A stretch of 64,000 bases of DNA from Acidisphaera sp. L21 (lineage in GTDB: Bacteria > Pseudomonadota > Alphaproteobacteria > Acetobacterales > Acetobacteraceae), in NCBI RefSeq assembly GCF_009765685.1, contig NZ_LMUY01000029.1, forward strand, positions 21,226-85,225, in the 5' to 3' direction. The translations under genes and the position numbers were made by a program. The notes below the pieces were generated by a model, which was not told the origin of the DNA, did not search any database, and saw only the letters and a program-made list of their open reading frames with translations. This document shows, one piece after another, positions 43,325 to 51,479 of the stretch. Each line of letters starts with the position of its first letter. Within the stretch, counting starts at the first letter, position 1.

Positions 43325-43834
43325 ATGATGCCGACCGTCCAATCCCTGACAACCAGCGACCATGCCGCGAATCCTCTCGATGCGCTTGAACGGATCGTTG
43401 GCGATAATGACTGGGCCTTCGATCGCCGTAGCGAGGGCGAGATGGCTGCCGAGGCACCTGGCAAGTGGTGCGATTACGGGCTGTATTTTTCCTGGTCCCG
43501 TGAAATCAGCGCGATGCATTTCACCTGCGCATTCGACCTGAAGGTCCCGGCCAACCATCGCACGGCGCTATACGAGTTGTTGGCCCTGGCGAATGAGAAG
43601 CTGTGGATCGGCCATTTCGGCATGGATAGCGATGACGGGATGCCGCTATTCCGCCATTCCGTGCTGCTGCGCGGCGCCCGTGGCGCCTCCGCGGAGAGCC
43701 TGGAGGACATGGTCGACATCGCCATCACCGAGTGTGAGCGGTTCTACCCGGCGTTCCAGTTCGTCCTTTGGGGCGGCAAGACGCCGACCGACGCATTGGC
43801 CGCCGCCATGCTGGAGTGTGTGGGCGAGGCGTGA
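43325..43834 (+). CDS. YbjN domain-containing protein
   Basis: A 169-residue cytosolic protein of the YbjN family, structurally like type III secretion chaperones. Family landmarks are LDALERIVGDNDWAFDR, ISAMHFTCAFDLKVP, LYELLALANEKLWIGHF and FRHSVLLRG. The ATG at 43325 has GGGAG six bases upstream. It ends in a GTGA overlap with proC. Function of the alphaproteobacterial members is unknown; it often accompanies proC. Confidence 0.88.
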   Translation: MMPTVQSLTTSDHAANPLDALERIVGDNDWAFDRRSEGEMAAEAPGKWCDYGLYFSWSREISAMHFTCAFDLKVPANHRTALYELLALANEKLWIGHFGMDSDDGMPLFRHSVLLRGARGASAESLEDMVDIAITECERFYPAFQFVLWGGKTPTDALAAAMLECVGEA

Positions 43835-44643
43835 CCTCGTCCGGGCCGCTGCCCTCGGTTCTGCTGTTGGGCGGGGGGAAGATGGGCGGCGCCATGTTGA
43901 ATGGCTGGCGTCGCGCCGGGTTGGGGCCGAGCTATGTGTTGGACCCGGGTCCCACCGCCGCCGGACTGGCTGGCGATCTTGTGGCCGTCGTGGCCGAGGC
44001 CGCTTCGATCCCGGCCGGGTTCCGGCCCGATGCGGTGGTATTGGCGGTGAAGCCGCAAATGGCGGATGTGGCACTGCCCGGCATCGCGCCATTCGCGGCC
44101 GAGGCGCTGGTGGTATCGATCATGGCGGGTCGCACCAGCGCCGGCATCGCAAATCTCACCGGGGCGTCTGCGATCGTGCGGGCCATGCCGAACACGCCGG
44201 CAGCGATCGGCCAGGGCTTCACCGCCGCATTCGCCGGCCCGGGCGTGTCGGCGGCGCAGCGCAGCCTGTGCGATGGGCTGCTGCAATCGATTGGCGAGGT
44301 GGCGTGGGTGGAGGACGAATCGCAACTCGATGCGATCACCGCGACCTCGGGCAGCGGGCCGGCCTACGTGTTTCTGCTGGCCGAATTGCTGGAGGCGGCG
44401 GCGATCGAGCAGGGCCTGCCGCCGGACCTGGCGCGGCGGCTGGCGCGGCGCACGGTCGCCGGGTCGGGCGCGCTGCTAGCGGCCGGGACGGACGACGCGG
44501 CGATCATGCGCCAGGCCGTCACCAGCCCGGGCGGCACCACCCAAGCCGCGCTAGGGGTCCTGATGGCACCCGCGGCATGGCCCGACGCGATGAGCCGTGC
44601 TGTGGCCGCGGCAACGGCACGGTCACGCGAGTTGTCGTCGTAA
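43831..44643 (+). CDS. proC: pyrroline-5-carboxylate reductase
   Basis: A 270-residue NADPH-dependent enzyme for the last step of proline synthesis. The Rossmann start VLLLGGGKMGGAMLNGWRRAG, VVLAVKPQMADVALP, VRAMPNTPAAIGQG and the C-terminal SGSGPAYVFLLAE and VTSPGGTTQAAL are all typical. The GTG start overlaps the ybjN-like stop (GTGA), and the frame further upstream reads only through that gene. It is followed by a palindrome and the TetR/COQ9-like gene. Confidence 0.95.
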   Translation: MTSSGPLPSVLLLGGGKMGGAMLNGWRRAGLGPSYVLDPGPTAAGLAGDLVAVVAEAASIPAGFRPDAVVLAVKPQMADVALPGIAPFAAEALVVSIMAGRTSAGIANLTGASAIVRAMPNTPAAIGQGFTAAFAGPGVSAAQRSLCDGLLQSIGEVAWVEDESQLDAITATSGSGPAYVFLLAELLEAAAIEQGLPPDLARRLARRTVAGSGALLAAGTDDAAIMRQAVTSPGGTTQAALGVLMAPAAWPDAMSRAVAAATARSRELSS

Positions 44644-44650
44644 TGTCTCT

Positions 44651-44672
44651 GGCCGGGTTTGCAAATCCGGCC
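44651..44672. repeat. 22-bp palindrome after proC
   Basis: GGCCGGGTTTGCAAATCC followed by GGCC forms a near-perfect palindrome (one G-T pair) directly after the proC stop and 14 bp before the next start. It is followed by CCTACG-like sequence, as is the second hairpin at 21817-21833. It may be a small intergenic REP-like element or a weak terminator. Confidence 0.45.
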
Positions 44673-44686
44673 TACGGCGCCACGTG

Positions 44687-45388
44687 ATGAATATGAACGA
44701 TACCGAATTCGATACCGCCCTCGTCGCCGCCGCTTTTGCCCAGGCCGCCGAAACCGGTTGGTCGGGGCTGAGCATCGTGGAGTCTGCCCGCCGCGCCGAC
44801 CTGCCGCTGGACCGGGCGCGCATGCGCTTCCCCGGTCCGGCCGCGGTGCTATACCGTTTTGGCGTGATGGCGGATGCGGCCGCCCTGGCCGAGCCGACCA
44901 CCGAAGCCACCCCGCGGGAGCGTATGTTCGACCTGCTGATGCGCCGGTTCGACGTGCTGCAGCAGCATCGCGAGGGCATGGTCGCCCTGATGCGGGTGCT
45001 GCCAACCCAGCCGTTGCTGGCCATGACGCTGGGCGCAGCGACATTGCGCAGCATGGCCTGGATGCTGGAGGCGGCGGGCTTGCCCGCCGGCGGACTGCGC
45101 GGGCTGGTGCGGGCGAAGACGCTGGTCGGCGTGTGGCTGTATGCCCTACGCGCCTGGAAGAACGACGAGAGCGCCGACCTGGCCGGCACCATGGCCGCAC
45201 TGGACAAGGCCTTGGATCAGGCCGAACGCGTGTTCGATTTGGTGGCGTCAAAGACCAAGATGGAGGTTGATGACCCGCTGGAAGGCGTGGTCGATCTGCC
45301 GCCCGACCCGGACGAAGTCGCCGACCGGATGGTGCAGTCCAACCCACCACCGCCGCCTGCTGCCGAGCCCCCTGGATCGCCCGCCTAG
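44687..45388 (+). CDS. TetR/COQ9-like helical protein
   Basis: A 233-residue all-helical protein. The N-terminal 60 residues resemble a TetR-type DNA-binding domain (ALVAAAFAQAAETGWSGLSI, then a turn and DRARMRFPGPAAVLYRFG in place of the usual recognition helix). The C-terminal helices, with LYALRAWKNDESADLAGTMAALDKAL, resemble COQ9, a lipid-binding TetR relative needed for ubiquinone synthesis. The last 30 residues are Pro/Asp-rich. It may be a regulator of the phasin gene that follows or a COQ9-type lipid carrier; the recognition helix is not a good match, so I leave both open. Confidence 0.62.
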   Translation: MNMNDTEFDTALVAAAFAQAAETGWSGLSIVESARRADLPLDRARMRFPGPAAVLYRFGVMADAAALAEPTTEATPRERMFDLLMRRFDVLQQHREGMVALMRVLPTQPLLAMTLGAATLRSMAWMLEAAGLPAGGLRGLVRAKTLVGVWLYALRAWKNDESADLAGTMAALDKALDQAERVFDLVASKTKMEVDDPLEGVVDLPPDPDEVADRMVQSNPPPPPAAEPPGSPA

Positions 45389-45474
45389 CCCGATTGACCG
45401 CGCCTTCACCTAGGCCCAACCTAAGCTAGGACAGCGCATTAGAACGCTGCCGAACCCCAGGAGGAAACGCGGCG

Positions 45475-45993
45475 ATGAACGACGATTCGACCACAAACCC
45501 CTCGAGCAGCACACACGCTGGCGTGAACGCTGCCAAGATGATCGGTGACAGCATGAGCAGCATGGGCACGAATGCAATGAACGAATTCACGCGGATGTTT
45601 GCCGAGATGAAAGTGCCGCCGATGCTGGATATGGAGGCATTGCTCGCCGCCCATCGCCGAAACTTGGAAACGCTGTCCGCCGCCAATCGCCTGGCGCTGG
45701 AAGGCGCCCAGGCCGTGGCCCGGCGCAACATGGAAATCATGCAGCAGACCATGGCGGAATTGACGGAGGGCATGCGCTCCTTCACCGCCGGGGAGCCGCC
45801 GCAGAGCCGGGCTATCCGCCAAGCGGATATGCTGAAGAGCGCCTATGAGCGCGCCGTCGCCAACATGCAGGAAATCAGCGATCTGATTCAGCGCTCGAAC
45901 GGCGAGGCACTGGAACTACTCAACAAGCGGTTCACCGAAGCGGTGGACGAAGTGAAGACCATGGTTGCCAAGGGCCAAGTCGCGAGCGAGTAG
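45475..45993 (+). CDS. phasin family protein (PHA granule-associated)
   Basis: A 172-residue amphipathic helical protein of the phasin family, which coats polyhydroxyalkanoate granules. Landmarks are VPPMLDMEALLAAHRRNLETL, ANRLALEGAQAVARRNMEIMQQTMAEL in the conserved pattern of N-L-E-x-L and Q-A-V-A-R-R-x-x-E, and a C-terminal helix with LLNKRFTEAVDEV. A perfect AGGAGG lies at 45459-45464, ten bases before the ATG, the strongest ribosome site I see in the window, as expected for an abundant protein. It implies that the host stores PHA. Confidence 0.9.
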   Translation: MNDDSTTNPSSSTHAGVNAAKMIGDSMSSMGTNAMNEFTRMFAEMKVPPMLDMEALLAAHRRNLETLSAANRLALEGAQAVARRNMEIMQQTMAELTEGMRSFTAGEPPQSRAIRQADMLKSAYERAVANMQEISDLIQRSNGEALELLNKRFTEAVDEVKTMVAKGQVASE

Positions 45994-46004
45994 CCGTCGG
46001 CGCT

Positions 46005-46037
46005 GCTGTAACTCCCTTCCATCGTGGGGGTTACAGC
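46005..46037. terminator. hairpin between the phasin and histidine kinase genes
   Basis: GCTGTAAC at 46005-46012 pairs perfectly with GTTACAGC at 46030-46037; part of the loop (CTCCC with GGGGG) can extend it. It lies directly after the phasin stop and includes the stop codon of the convergent kinase gene, so it can serve as a bidirectional terminator. No long T-run follows. Confidence 0.6.
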
Positions 46038-47356
46038 GGCAGCCGGATACGGGCGCGCAATCCGCCCATGGCGCTGCTTTCCAGTAGGATATCGCCACCA
46101 TGTGCGCGCACGATGTCGCGCGCGATAGTCAGCCCCAGGCCAGTGCCGCCACCGCCGGTTTCGAACGGGCGAAATACGCTTTCGCGGCGATCGGGCGGAA
46201 TGCCGGGCCCGTCATCATCCACCAACACCTCGACATTCCGCTCGTTCGGCTGGGCCGACAGGGCGATCCGCCTTGCGTGGCGACGCGCATTATCGACCAG
46301 GTTCGTCATGGCCCGACGTAGCGCATCGGGACGCAGCAGCACCTCCAGCCCATTTGGGGCGTTCAGCGTGACGTCGGCACCAGCGCGGCGGGCGCCGGCA
46401 GCCACGTCACGCAACATCGCGGATAGATCCACCGGCCGCGCCTGTTCCAGCCCCTCACCCCGGGCAAAGGAGAGGTAGGCGCCGATCATGCGGTCCATCT
46501 CCTCCACGTCCCCGGTCATGTCGGCGACGTCCTGCTTCAGGCCCGGGGTGGGTGGCAGCATGGCCAGCGCCAGGCGCAGCCGGGTGAGCGGGGTACGCAG
46601 GTCGTGGGAGACGCCAGCCAGCATCTCCGTCCGCTGCGTCAGGAATCGGCTGATACGCGCCTGCATGCGGTTAAAAGCCGCGGCGGCCTGCCGCACTTCG
46701 GACGCGCCCTCCAGCTTGATGGCCCCGCGGTCGCGCCCCATGCCGAATGCCTCCGCCGCACCGGCCAAGCGGCGTATGGCGCGCACCTGGTTGCGCATGA
46801 ACAGCGCTGCGATGCTGAACAGCAGCAATGCCGACCCAGCCAGCCACAGCACGAACAGGTATAGGGTGGAGGTATAGAGGCGCTTGCGCGGCGCCTGCAC
46901 CTTCAGCACCCCGTCCGGCAGCTGGACGTGGATGTCGACGTTTCGCGGATCGCTGGTCCAATCCATCGTGTAGGGGCGGTGCACCTTGTCCTCCAACGCC
47001 GCCGCCAGGTCGTCATCCATGGGGCCGAGCTGGTTGATCCAGGGCCGCGCTGCAATCTGCTCCCCGGGCGCGAAGGTCATCGGGACCTCTAGCCGATGCA
47101 GGGCGGAAAACAGAATCCAGTCGCGGTTTTCCTTGCCGGGGAAGCGGTGCATCAGTTCGATCGCCTGCGACACCTCGCCCGCGATGGCGAAGGCCAGCCG
47201 GCGAGATGTGACGTCCAAATAGCTGCCATAGAACACGGTGAAGGCGACGGCCTGCAGCAGGACCAACGGCAGGAGGATGATCAGCAGGCTGCGGCCCAGC
47301 AGGGAGCGGGGCAGCGGCAGCACGCGCTTCAACCCGGTTCGCACGCGCATTCGCAT
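46031..47356 (-). CDS. EnvZ-like sensor histidine kinase
   Basis: A 441-residue two-transmembrane sensor kinase. Helix 1 is at about residues 20-43, a periplasmic domain at 45-160, and helix 2 at about 163-187, followed by HAMP, the H-box MLAGVSHDLRTPLTRLRL with H251, N-box MTNLVDNARRHA and G-boxes VDDDGPGIP and GGTGLGLTIARDIV. The layout is that of EnvZ. Its ATG overlaps the response regulator stop (TGATG). With its OmpR-like partner it should respond to osmotic or envelope change; the signal is not readable. Confidence 0.94.
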   Translation of the reverse strand: MRMRVRTGLKRVLPLPRSLLGRSLLIILLPLVLLQAVAFTVFYGSYLDVTSRRLAFAIAGEVSQAIELMHRFPGKENRDWILFSALHRLEVPMTFAPGEQIAARPWINQLGPMDDDLAAALEDKVHRPYTMDWTSDPRNVDIHVQLPDGVLKVQAPRKRLYTSTLYLFVLWLAGSALLLFSIAALFMRNQVRAIRRLAGAAEAFGMGRDRGAIKLEGASEVRQAAAAFNRMQARISRFLTQRTEMLAGVSHDLRTPLTRLRLALAMLPPTPGLKQDVADMTGDVEEMDRMIGAYLSFARGEGLEQARPVDLSAMLRDVAAGARRAGADVTLNAPNGLEVLLRPDALRRAMTNLVDNARRHARRIALSAQPNERNVEVLVDDDGPGIPPDRRESVFRPFETGGGGTGLGLTIARDIVRAHGGDILLESSAMGGLRARIRLPL

Positions 47357-48051
47357 CAGGTGCCCGGCTTCAGCACGTAGCCCCGGCCGCGTACGGTGTG
47401 GAGAAATCGCGGCTCCCGTGGGTCGACTTCCAGCTTGCGACGCAGCCGGGTCACCTGGACGTCGATCGCGCGTTCGCCCGCCTCGTCCATGCCCAGGGAT
47501 TGGCCGATGCCTTCGCGCGACAGGACCTCACCGGGGGTGCGTGCCAGCAGGCCCAGCAACGCCGCCTCGCCGCCCGTCAGATGCACGATGCCCTCGTTGC
47601 CCACCAACTCGCCCCGCTCGATATCGAAGGTAAGCGTGCCGAGTTGAACGATCCCGGGGGGCTCCGCAACGGTGGTGACCCGGCGCAGCATGGCGCGGAT
47701 GCGTAGCACCAACTCGTACGGGTCGAACGGTTTTCCCAGGTAATCGTCGGCCCCGGCCTCGAACCCGGCGATCCGGTCCTCCGGCGCGCCGCGGGCGGTC
47801 AGCAGCAGGATGGGGATATCGGATTTCTCCCGCCGCATCGACTCGGTCAGGTCCAGCCCAGTTTCGCCGGGCATGCTGACGTCCAACACCAGCAAGTCCG
47901 GCTGGACGGAGCGCATTTTCGACCGCGCGTCCGCCGCCGTTTCGGCCATGGTGACGCGAAACCCGTTTTCCGCGAGGTAGCGTTGCAGCAGGCGGCGGAG
48001 GCGATCGTCGTCATCCACCACCAAAACATGCGCCTGGGGCTGGCCGCTCAC
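47356..48051 (-). CDS. OmpR family response regulator
   Basis: A 231-residue DNA-binding response regulator. The receiver domain has the acidic pocket VVDDDDRLRR, the phospho-acceptor D57 in LLVLDVSMPGETG and the Lys of GADDYLGKPFDPYEL. The C-terminal winged helix carries VTRLRRKLEVDP and TVRGRGYVLKP. The start is GTG, overlapping the MarR gene stop (GTGA). Partner of the EnvZ-like kinase downstream. Targets are unknown. Confidence 0.95.
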   Translation of the reverse strand: MSGQPQAHVLVVDDDDRLRRLLQRYLAENGFRVTMAETAADARSKMRSVQPDLLVLDVSMPGETGLDLTESMRREKSDIPILLLTARGAPEDRIAGFEAGADDYLGKPFDPYELVLRIRAMLRRVTTVAEPPGIVQLGTLTFDIERGELVGNEGIVHLTGGEAALLGLLARTPGEVLSREGIGQSLGMDEAGERAIDVQVTRLRRKLEVDPREPRFLHTVRGRGYVLKPGT

Positions 48052-48575
48052 TCGCGGTTCACCCGGTCGATATAGGCGCGGGCCGAGCCATCCATCACGG
48101 CGCGCATCACGCGGCCGAAGCCTTCGACCGCCGGGCCGCCAGCTTCCCGATACGCCGTGGCCAAGCGTTCGCGCTGTTGCTCGAACAATCGGCGCTCCAG
48201 CGCTTGGCCCTCGACGGTTAGGCTCAGCAGGCGTTGTCGCCGGTCCTGGCGGCCGGGCGTCTGCGCCACGTAGGTCTTGTCGACCAATTCGTTCAGCACC
48301 CGGGCCAGGCTCTGCTTGGTAATGCGTAGGATCGACAACAGGTCACCCACCGTCATCCCGGGGTTGCGGCCGATGAAATGCAGGGCGCGGTGATGCGCCC
48401 GGCCGAGGCCGAGTTCTTCCAGGATGACGTCTGCCGCGCCGGTGAAATCCCGGTAGGCAAAGAACATTAAATCCTGCGCGAGACGTATCTGTTCCTCCCG
48501 CAGGAACAGCAGAGATGCCCCCGCCTGGGGGGTTCCGACGCGGACAGGTGGCCGCTCGGCCTTCATTCCGGACAT
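48048..48575 (-). CDS. MarR family transcriptional regulator
   Basis: A 175-residue winged-helix regulator. The core HHRALHFIGRNPGMTVGDLLSILRITKQSLARVLNELVDK, represented by the landmarks ALHFIGRNPG, LLSILRITKQSLARVL and the wing TPGRQDRRQRLLSLT, is typical of MarR proteins. The ATG at 48575 (GGGAG 12 bases upstream) is preferred to the longer frame from 48683. It overlaps the response regulator gene, so all three regulators form one operon. It is divergent from ilvE and may control that intergenic region. Confidence 0.9.
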   Translation of the reverse strand: MSGMKAERPPVRVGTPQAGASLLFLREEQIRLAQDLMFFAYRDFTGAADVILEELGLGRAHHRALHFIGRNPGMTVGDLLSILRITKQSLARVLNELVDKTYVAQTPGRQDRRQRLLSLTVEGQALERRLFEQQRERLATAYREAGGPAVEGFGRVMRAVMDGSARAYIDRVNRE

Positions 48576-48607
48576 GGCTGGTCTTCGCTCCCATTGGGAC
48601 AGGTTTC

Positions 48608-48636
48608 TTGACGTAACGAAACTCTTCTCATAGCGT
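48608..48636 (+). promoter_or_regulatory. candidate promoter for ilvE
   Basis: TTGACG at 48608-48613 and TAGCGT at 48631-48636, with a 17-bp spacer, lie in the divergent gap between the MarR gene and ilvE, which is less GC-rich than its surroundings. The ilvE start is 41 bp downstream. Pattern match only. Confidence 0.35.
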
Positions 48637-48676
48637 CGGCCGTGTTGAAGCAATAATCTTACTCTGGAAGCGGTAG

Positions 48677-49576
48677 ATGGCACTCATTCCTTTCGACGAC
48701 CGAGATGGCCTGATTTGGTGGGACGGCGAAATGGTCCCCTGGCGCGATGCCAAGCTGCACGTATTGTCCCACGGCCTGCACTATGCCAGCGGCGTGTTTG
48801 AAGGCGAGAGGGCATATGCGGGCAATATTTTCATGCTGCGCCAGCACAGTGAGCGGCTGATCCAGTCCGGGCGCATTCTGGGGTTCGAAATTCCATGGAC
48901 GGCGGAGGAGATCGACGCCGCCTGCCAGCAGGTGATCGCGGCCAATGGGCTGGTCGACGCCTATATCCGCCCGATCGCCTGGCGCGGGTCGGAGCAGCTT
49001 TCCGTCTCTGCCCAGCAGACCAAGGTGCATCTGGCGATCGCCTGTTGGGCCTGGCCGAATTTGTTCGGGAATGACCGGATGAAGGGCGTGCGCCTGGGCA
49101 TTGCGGAGTGGAAGCGCCCGTCGCCGGAGACAGCGCCGACCGCATCGAAGGCAGCCGGGTTATACATGATCGGCACGTTGGCCAAGCATAGGGCGGAGGC
49201 CGAGGGCTGGGATGACGCGCTGATGTACGATTGGCGCGGCCAGGTGGCGGAGGGGACCGGGGCGAATATCTGCTTCGTCTTCGATGGGGAGGTGCATACG
49301 CCGACGCCGGAGGGCTTCCTGGACAGCATTACCCGCCGGGCAGTGACGGCGTTAGCGCATAAGCACCAGATCAAGGTGGTGGAACGCGCGATCCTGCCGG
49401 ACGAGTTGGCCCGCGCGACCGAGGCGTTCCTCGTGGGCACGGCGGCAGAGGTGACTCCGGTGCGGCAGATTGGGCCGAACCACTACACGCCGGGCCAAAT
49501 CACCAACACGCTACTGACCGAGTATGACCGGCTGGTGCGGATGAGCCCGGCGGAGGTGGCGAAGATCGCGGCCTAG
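48677..49576 (+). CDS. ilvE: branched-chain amino acid aminotransferase
   Basis: A 299-residue fold-type IV PLP aminotransferase that makes or breaks down Leu, Ile and Val. The PLP lysine is K158 in ASKAAGLYM. Other landmarks are HGLHYASGVFEGERAY, AYIRPIAWRG, VAEGTGANICFV and FLVGTAAEVTPV. Length and order fit IlvE group I rather than D-amino acid aminotransferase. A single gene with its own promoter region, abutting a convergent unit. Confidence 0.95.
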   Translation: MALIPFDDRDGLIWWDGEMVPWRDAKLHVLSHGLHYASGVFEGERAYAGNIFMLRQHSERLIQSGRILGFEIPWTAEEIDAACQQVIAANGLVDAYIRPIAWRGSEQLSVSAQQTKVHLAIACWAWPNLFGNDRMKGVRLGIAEWKRPSPETAPTASKAAGLYMIGTLAKHRAEAEGWDDALMYDWRGQVAEGTGANICFVFDGEVHTPTPEGFLDSITRRAVTALAHKHQIKVVERAILPDELARATEAFLVGTAAEVTPVRQIGPNHYTPGQITNTLLTEYDRLVRMSPAEVAKIAA

Positions 49577-49714
49577 CTACGGTTGCTTCGGCGGCGGTTC
49601 CGGTTTGCGCGGAACCGCCTGCCCGCCGGTGGGGTCGGGCGGCCCGGCGCCCTCGGCCCCGGCGGTGTCGGCGGCATCGGTCTCGGGGAGGATCGGCTTG
49701 GCTGGGTCCGGCAT
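49577..49714 (-). CDS. small Pro-rich protein, 45 aa
   Basis: A 45-codon frame from an ATG at 49714 that overlaps the stop of the membrane protein gene (TGATG), ending directly against the ilvE stop. The product (start MPDPAKPILPETDAADT, end RKPEPPPKQP) is rich in Pro, Gly and Asp, without hydrophobic segments. The coupling and exact fit into the gap argue for translation. Proteins of this kind are poorly conserved in sequence, so homology may not help. Function unknown. Confidence 0.5.
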   Translation of the reverse strand: MPDPAKPILPETDAADTAGAEGAGPPDPTGGQAVPRKPEPPPKQP

Positions 49715-51021
49715 CAGGCGATGACGCGGACCAGTCGCCGCACGTTCATGACGGCGAAGGCCGGGGGCAGCAGCACCAGCCAGGCGATGCGCGCGCCGTA
49801 GCGATCATGCGGGCCGGACAGCGCCCCCGTCCCGAAGGCATTGGCCAGCACGCCGATTAGCACCATCGCGATCAAACCCAGCAGGACACGATCGCACCGC
49901 CAGGCCCGGGGGACCAGCGCCACCGTCCCGGCCACGCCGCAGCATAACAGCAATAGCGTGGTAAGCCGCAGTGGCGATGCGAGAGCGGGCAGTTCGCCGG
50001 CCCGCTGGCGGCTGGCGAGAAAGCGATCCATCTCGGCAATTGGAAAATAGGTGCGCAGCATCGGCCCCACCGTCGAATCCAAATGCTGCGGCCCCAGGGT
50101 GTCGCCCACCTCCACGTGCAAAAGCTGACGGCCCATATTGGCGATGGCGTGGCCCAGCGCCTGCACGGGCTCGAACCGCAGGGTTGCGGCGACGATGCGC
50201 GCGGCCTCTGGCGCGACCAGCAGCGGGCCGGAATTATTGCCCCAGATCGGTCCATCCGGGTGCCACAGAAAGTCATCGCTATCCATGGGCATCCGGTCCG
50301 ACCACTCGCACATACGGTAGCCGATGGCGGGGCAGACGCTGCGCAGATAGTCGGCAGCCGGGCCGTCCGCCTGCAGCCGCGCCAGCGCGAAGACCGAGCC
50401 ATAGGGCGACACGCCGAGCACGCCGTTGCCGACCCAGTTGCTGCCCAGCAGCCAAACAAGCGCCAGGATCAGCGGCGCCGCACACATGAAGAATCGGCGT
50501 GGCCGCAGCGCCAGCACCACGACCAGGCACCCCGCCGCCAGCACCAGATGCGCCAGATGCGCCGCCACGGCTACGGTCCCAAGCACCAGGACCGCCGCCG
50601 ACAGCCCCCACCCGAATCGTCCCCAGCCGAGCGCGAACAGGCACAGCACGACCAGCGGCGCGAAGACATCCGGCATGACCAGCGGCACGAACCAGGGTGC
50701 GGCACTGCCGACCGCCAGCAGGCCGCACAGCCCTAAATGCCGCCATGGGCCGGCAACGCCAGCGACGCGTGCGGCCAGCCATAGCATCGCGCTGGTTACG
50801 ATGGCCTGGCCGACCGCCACACCCCACAGCGAAATGCTCCAGTGCAGCAGCAAGATCAGCGGGCCGTACACCCAGGGCTTATCCCAACCGATATCCGGCT
50901 TCAGGCCCATATCGGCCAGCCCGGCCGTATCGCTGAACACCAGCGGATAGCCGTTGAGCAATGCTGGCCAAACCAGCAGGACTGCCCCGGCCGCAACCGA
51001 GGCGACAGGCCACGGGCGCAC
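49714..51021 (-). CDS. polytopic membrane protein (GT-C-like topology), unknown function
   Basis: A 435-residue inner-membrane protein with about nine to ten hydrophobic helices in the first 230 and last 100 residues. Between them is a periplasmic loop of roughly 130 residues with YRMCEWSDRMPMDSDDFLWHPDG and IWGNNSGPLLVAPEAAR. The helix pattern and the early acidic motif GYPLVFSDTAG are reminiscent of GT-C glycosyltransferases, but I cannot match a known family. GTG start. It follows moaE-side genes on the same strand and is coupled to a 45-residue frame downstream. Confidence 0.75.
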   Translation of the reverse strand: MRPWPVASVAAGAVLLVWPALLNGYPLVFSDTAGLADMGLKPDIGWDKPWVYGPLILLLHWSISLWGVAVGQAIVTSAMLWLAARVAGVAGPWRHLGLCGLLAVGSAAPWFVPLVMPDVFAPLVVLCLFALGWGRFGWGLSAAVLVLGTVAVAAHLAHLVLAAGCLVVVLALRPRRFFMCAAPLILALVWLLGSNWVGNGVLGVSPYGSVFALARLQADGPAADYLRSVCPAIGYRMCEWSDRMPMDSDDFLWHPDGPIWGNNSGPLLVAPEAARIVAATLRFEPVQALGHAIANMGRQLLHVEVGDTLGPQHLDSTVGPMLRTYFPIAEMDRFLASRQRAGELPALASPLRLTTLLLLCCGVAGTVALVPRAWRCDRVLLGLIAMVLIGVLANAFGTGALSGPHDRYGARIAWLVLLPPAFAVMNVRRLVRVIA

Positions 51022-51026
51022 CGCGC

Positions 51027-51479
51027 CTACCAGCGCGAGGCAGCCTCATCATCCGCCAGCCGGGCCTCGACCCAGCGTTCGGTGCCATCGACGAAGCGCT
51101 CCTGCTTCCAGAACGGTGCGCGCGTCTTCAGCCAATCGATGAGGAAGCCGGTGGCATCCAGCGCCGCCTGACGGTGCGGGGAGGCGGCGAGAACCAGCAC
51201 GATATCGTCGCCGGGCACCAGGCGCCCGACGCGGTGGATCAAGGTGCAGCCCAATAAGGGCCAGCGCCCCGCGGCCTCGGTCGCGATTTGCGTCATCGCG
51301 GCCTCGGTCATCCCCGGATAATGCTCCAGGCTCAGTGACTGCAGGGGACATGCCGGGTCGTCGCGTACGAAGCCGATGAAGCTGCCGATGCCGCCCACGC
51401 CGGTTTGCCCGGCGGTCAACCGCGCCAGTTCGGCGGAGACATCGATCCGCTGCATCTGAACGCGGATGAATGGGGTCAC
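51027..51479 (-). CDS. moaE: molybdopterin synthase catalytic subunit
   Basis: A 150-residue MoaE, which together with MoaD converts cyclic pyranopterin monophosphate to molybdopterin. Family features are GGIGSFIGFVRDD, SLSLEHYPGMTEAAM, LIHRVGRLVPGDDIVLVLAAS, and the active-site lysine region LKTRAPFWKQERF. The GTG start overlaps the moaD stop (GTGA). The order moaD-moaE with mobB and pgsA nearby is common in alphaproteobacteria. Confidence 0.94.
   Translation of the reverse strand: MTPFIRVQMQRIDVSAELARLTAGQTGVGGIGSFIGFVRDDPACPLQSLSLEHYPGMTEAAMTQIATEAAGRWPLLGCTLIHRVGRLVPGDDIVLVLAASPHRQAALDATGFLIDWLKTRAPFWKQERFVDGTERWVEARLADDEAASRW

Noticed and set aside
45389..45474. Sigma-70 promoter for the phasin gene
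   Set aside because: A TTGACC hexamer is present, but no acceptable -10 element lies at 16-18 bp; only the ribosome site is convincing.
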